In this document: one piece after another, positions 61,455 through 64,000 of the stretch
Layout of the letters: each line of letters opens with the position of its first letter
Position numbering within the stretch: position 1 is the first letter of the stretch
Assembly (NCBI GenBank): GCA_018267915.1
Contig: JAFDXN010000058.1
Coordinates: 1-64,000 of the forward strand
Origin: Bacteroidota bacterium
GTDB lineage: Bacteria > Bacteroidota > Bacteroidia > Chitinophagales > Chitinophagaceae
Length of the DNA: 64,000 nt
Direction of reading: 5' to 3'
Translations under genes and position numbers: made by a program
Notes under the pieces: model-generated
Databases searched by the model: none
What the model saw: the letters and a program-made list of their open reading frames with translations, nothing else
Told to the model about the DNA's origin: nothing

Positions 61455-62657
61455 ATGGTAAAGCAGTTCCCCGCTGCTTTGTTGCTCGGCTTTTTGTGTT
61501 TGCCGGTTGGTTCGATACGTGCGCAAGCCATTTTGAATATACAAGGCGCTAATATGCATACGGAGCCTAATTCGCTGATGCACGTGAATGGTGACGTAAG
61601 CTTCACAGATGGTAAGCTGGAACATAACGGCGTGATGGAAATAACCGGTAACTGGTCGAACACGAACCAGAACAATAATGAAGCCTTTGATCCTTCATCC
61701 AGTGGTGATGTGAAGCTTATCACAGGCTTGCAGGAGATACAGGGTTTTAGCACTACTGCGTTCCCGACATTGAGCCTGGAAGGCTGGGACACGAAGCGTC
61801 TGTTGATCAACACCAAGGTGACAGGCAAACTGAACCTTAATGATCTGCAACTGGACGTGCGTGGCAATGATATGTGGGTGACCAATCCTGCGACGGATGC
61901 GATAACACGCACGAGCGGCTATGTGAATACCAGTAATCATCCGGAAGGGCGGCTGGTGCGCAACGTAACTGCAAACAGTTCTTATTATTACCCGATGGGT
62001 GGCGGCACCGACTTCAGATACAGGCCTGTTAACGCGGTGGCTGCGAATGACGGAGTGCTGGCGGCCCAATTCCAGAATTATGATCCTAATAATGACGGGT
62101 ACATGCGGAGCAGTTCCGTAGCCACAAACTTTAATGTGATCAACGACAAATTTTATCATTCTGTAACGCAGGTGTCGGGCATAGGCAGCGCTGACATCAA
62201 GATACCCTACAGCACGCAGAAGGACGGCAGCTTTAACGGGCTGGCCAAATGGGATGATAATAAACACTGGACAGATGCTTTGTACCATTACCAGGGTAGC
62301 GAAGCCGGTCCTGACGGGTGCGATATGGCTATGCATTACCATATGCAAACAGGCGGCACGCAAAGACTGGCGCTTACCGATACTATTGCACACGATGACA
62401 TATTTGTGGTAACAGGGTTTACACCGAACGGTGACGGGAAAAACGATTATTTCGTAATTAAAGGATTAGAAAATTACAAGTCGAACGAGCTGAAGATATT
62501 TAACCGATGGGGACGTATGGTGTATACCGCCGCCAACTACAGAAACGACTGGGCTGGGAACGGCCTTGATATGGATACATATATGTATCTGCTGAAGGTA
62601 AAAGACATGAACGGAAAGGAAAGGGTCATTAAGGGTGACGTGACGTTGATACGCTAG
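61455..62657 (+). CDS. T9SS type B-sorted partner protein of the fibre (module B)
   Basis: About 400 residues. ATG 61455 gives the signal MVKQFPAALLLGFLCLPVGS; ATG 61422 adds 11 residues. It is similar to the module A partner along the whole length: LMHVNGDVSFTDGKLEHNGV, GDVKLITGLQEIQGFSTTAF, FRYRPVNAVAANDGVLAAQF. It has the same type B domain GFTPNGDGKNDYFVIKGLEN ... RVIKGDVTLIR. It starts 115 bases after the fibre gene. A decayed copy of its last 60 bases follows (next entry). Confidence 0.85.
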   Translation: MVKQFPAALLLGFLCLPVGSIRAQAILNIQGANMHTEPNSLMHVNGDVSFTDGKLEHNGVMEITGNWSNTNQNNNEAFDPSSSGDVKLITGLQEIQGFSTTAFPTLSLEGWDTKRLLINTKVTGKLNLNDLQLDVRGNDMWVTNPATDAITRTSGYVNTSNHPEGRLVRNVTANSSYYYPMGGGTDFRYRPVNAVAANDGVLAAQFQNYDPNNDGYMRSSSVATNFNVINDKFYHSVTQVSGIGSADIKIPYSTQKDGSFNGLAKWDDNKHWTDALYHYQGSEAGPDGCDMAMHYHMQTGGTQRLALTDTIAHDDIFVVTGFTPNGDGKNDYFVIKGLENYKSNELKIFNRWGRMVYTAANYRNDWAGNGLDMDTYMYLLKVKDMNGKERVIKGDVTLIR

Positions 62658-62744
62658 CAGTATGCGCAGGCAATGCACATGATCAGAAAGGAAAGGGTCA
62701 TTAAAGAGATGTGATGTTGATACGCTGGTAGTATGCGTAAGCAA
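62614..62744 (+). repeat. Tandem duplication of the 3' end of the module B partner gene
   Basis: 62614-62674 (GAAAGGAAAGGGTCATTAAG ... ACGCTAGCAGTATGCGCAGG) is repeated with several changes at 62686-62744 (GAAAGGAAAGGGTCATTAAA ... ACGCTGGTAGTATGCGTAAG). The first copy holds the last 14 codons and stop; the second is one base shorter and no longer coding. Confidence 0.8.
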
Positions 62745-62770
62745 TTATAGCTTTTTTAAAACTCCTCCAT

Positions 62771-64000
62771 ATGAATACAAACGCCCAGCTGCGGCTATTG
62801 CTATTGGCCATTTTTTTAGCGCTACCGGCTTTAGCAAGAGCACAAAACAAAAACATCGGTATTGGAACCAGCAATCCCAACCCTGCGGCTATCCTGGATA
62901 TCTCGTCGACAGATAAGGGTGTGCTGATACCCAGGCTAACTTCCGCCCAGTTAGCTGCAATCAGTACACCGCCGGAAGGCCTGATGGTCTACAACCTGGA
63001 TTCGGCGTGCTATTTTTACTATAACAACTTTCAATGGGTGTCGCTTTGCCATCCCGGCACGGCGAGTAATGGTGCACATATTGCGATAGTAAACGGCCGG
63101 ACCGATGTGCAACTGGGCGGCGCGTTGTTGCAGAATACCGACATTCCTTTGGCGGGCTATAAGCTTACTTTTTCTAGTACAGCCAGCGGAGGGAATGTTG
63201 GAATAGGTAATACAAGTCCCGATGCGTCGGCAATACTAGATCTTAGTAATACCAACAATGCCGGTATATTAATACCGAAAGTGTCGCTCACTGATACAAA
63301 CCAGGCTGCCCCTGTTACCAGCCCTGCAACGGGCCTGATGGTATTTAATACCAATACTGTTGCCAATGTAACGCCCGGTTATTATTACTGGAACGGGTCG
63401 AAATGGGAGCGTATCTTCTCAACCAATCTGCCTGTGGTATCAACGGTGAGCGTGACCGCGCCTATTGTGAATACCGGCACAGCGAGAGACCCGAATATTG
63501 GTATCACCACCAGCGATCTAAAGAGTGGCGGTGTAATAAGCATCACTAACGGTACAAACGTGCTGACTGGTAATACCGGGGCCGACCTGGATGTGGTGGG
63601 TACTGCCGGCGGTGTGCTGTATGGAAGCGGAACTTCATCGGCTTTTACTTCAGCAGGTATTGTGGGGCAGTATCTTCGCTCGCAAGGCACAGGCTCACCG
63701 GCATGGACGACGGGTAATGATATCAACGGCAGCACTGTGGTGACTGTGACCAATGGCACAGCACAGGGTGTTGGTAGTGGAACTATCGGCATAGATGTAA
63801 CCGGTACGTCGGGAGGAGTGCTGTACGGCACGGGTGCGTCATCGCAATTTACTCCTCAAGGTACAACCGGTTATTTACTCCAATCGAATGGGTCGGCTGC
63901 TCCCAGTTGGGTGAACCCCAATGCAGCTCTTGTGACATCTGATATCGTTGGTAGTTCGGTAGTAAACGTTATAAACGGTACGAATAAAGCGATTAACGGA
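62771..64000 (+). CDS. Fibre-like repeat protein (module C), runs off the window
   Basis: ATG 62771; open to the end of the window (410 codons). Signal LRLLLLAIFLALPALARAQ. Head NIGIGTSNPNPAAILDISST and DKGVLIPRLTSAQLAAISTP, second head segment GNVGIGNTSPDASAILDLSN, then VSTVSVTAPIVNTGTARDPN as in module B, and at least two shaft units (VLYGSGTSSAFTSAGIVGQY, VLYGTGASSQFTPQGTTGYL). The tip and any partner gene lie outside. It is closer to module B than to module A in the head. Confidence 0.85.
   Translation, partial: MNTNAQLRLLLLAIFLALPALARAQNKNIGIGTSNPNPAAILDISSTDKGVLIPRLTSAQLAAISTPPEGLMVYNLDSACYFYYNNFQWVSLCHPGTASNGAHIAIVNGRTDVQLGGALLQNTDIPLAGYKLTFSSTASGGNVGIGNTSPDASAILDLSNTNNAGILIPKVSLTDTNQAAPVTSPATGLMVFNTNTVANVTPGYYYWNGSKWERIFSTNLPVVSTVSVTAPIVNTGTARDPNIGITTSDLKSGGVISITNGTNVLTGNTGADLDVVGTAGGVLYGSGTSSAFTSAGIVGQYLRSQGTGSPAWTTGNDINGSTVVTVTNGTAQGVGSGTIGIDVTGTSGGVLYGTGASSQFTPQGTTGYLLQSNGSAAPSWVNPNAALVTSDIVGSSVVNVINGTNKAING

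Noticed and set aside
51642..64000. The fibre array as a prophage or contractile injection system
   Set aside because: Only fibre-like proteins are present. There are no tail tube, sheath, baseplate, terminase, integrase or lysis genes, and the fibres have signal peptides.

Overview
The window is chromosomal DNA of a Bacteroidota bacterium, most likely of the Chitinophagia/Chitinophagaceae type. This is inferred from several signs. Secreted proteins end in type IX secretion system (T9SS) sorting domains of type A (1, 1060) and type B (3667, 55182, 61455). The primary sigma factor is the short form of about 290 residues with the MRQLKITKS start. Promoters in front of rpoD and rpsT carry the TAnnTTTG box. 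Family types common in this phylum are present (DUF4249, DUF4337-like, START-like, BlaI/M56 pairs), and Shine-Dalgarno sites are nearly absent apart from hsp20.

Layout. 1-3.5 kb holds the tail of a T9SS protein, a duplicated gene-start block, a REP-associated transposase broken by a stop codon and surrounded by hairpins, a six-bladed NHL propeller protein, and two glycosyltransferase-like genes, one cut short. 3.7-10.4 kb holds a 1.5-kilo-residue type B-sorted adhesin and a TMTC-like membrane/TPR protein. 10.4-17.5 kb is housekeeping on mixed strands: iscX, ferredoxin, DUF2520, acyltransferase, ung, FAH hydrolase, thioesterase, adenylyl cyclase, a frameshifted DUF4337 gene and tRNA-Met. 17.8-26.8 kb holds an esterase lipoprotein, a nucleotidyltransferase, a phosphoesterase, a copper pair (AraC-type regulator plus CopA), and a Y-family polymerase followed by a radical SAM protein. 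26.8-31.7 kb is a tandemly duplicated trxB/DUF922 segment, a DUF4249 lipoprotein, an L,D-transpeptidase and a small secreted protein. 31.9-38.5 kb holds M56/BlaI, rpsT, a lytic transglycosylase, tatA, hsp20 and DUF202. 38.6-45.2 kb holds a putative surface protein, a convergent type II restriction-modification pair, an NlpC/P60 hydrolase, rpoD and a START-like protein. 45.4-51.1 kb is a translationally coupled lptF/G-like, PAP2, ArnT-like envelope operon and a second TMTC-like gene.

The most unusual region is 51.6-64.0 kb: a tandem array of two-gene modules. Each module has a long, phage-fibre-like repeat protein with a signal peptide but no recognisable T9SS sorting domain, followed by a roughly 400-residue protein with a type B sorting domain. 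Two modules are complete and a third runs off the end. The N-terminal head and the repeated shaft are conserved, while the C-terminal tips differ completely, as expected for a fibre with exchangeable binding tips and a dedicated surface partner.

A second candidate system is the Y-family polymerase/radical SAM pair at 24.1-26.6 kb. Both proteins carry a sequence resembling the sliding-clamp-binding pentapeptide (QYSLF inside the polymerase, QLPLF as the last five residues of the radical SAM protein), which suggests a shared role at the replication clamp. A third striking item is the trxB-DUF922 junction. An ancestral TAATG stop/start overlap is preserved next to a degenerate duplicate of the trxB end, while the intact trxB is followed by TAATA, so the downstream gene appears to start at ATA or to have lost its start.
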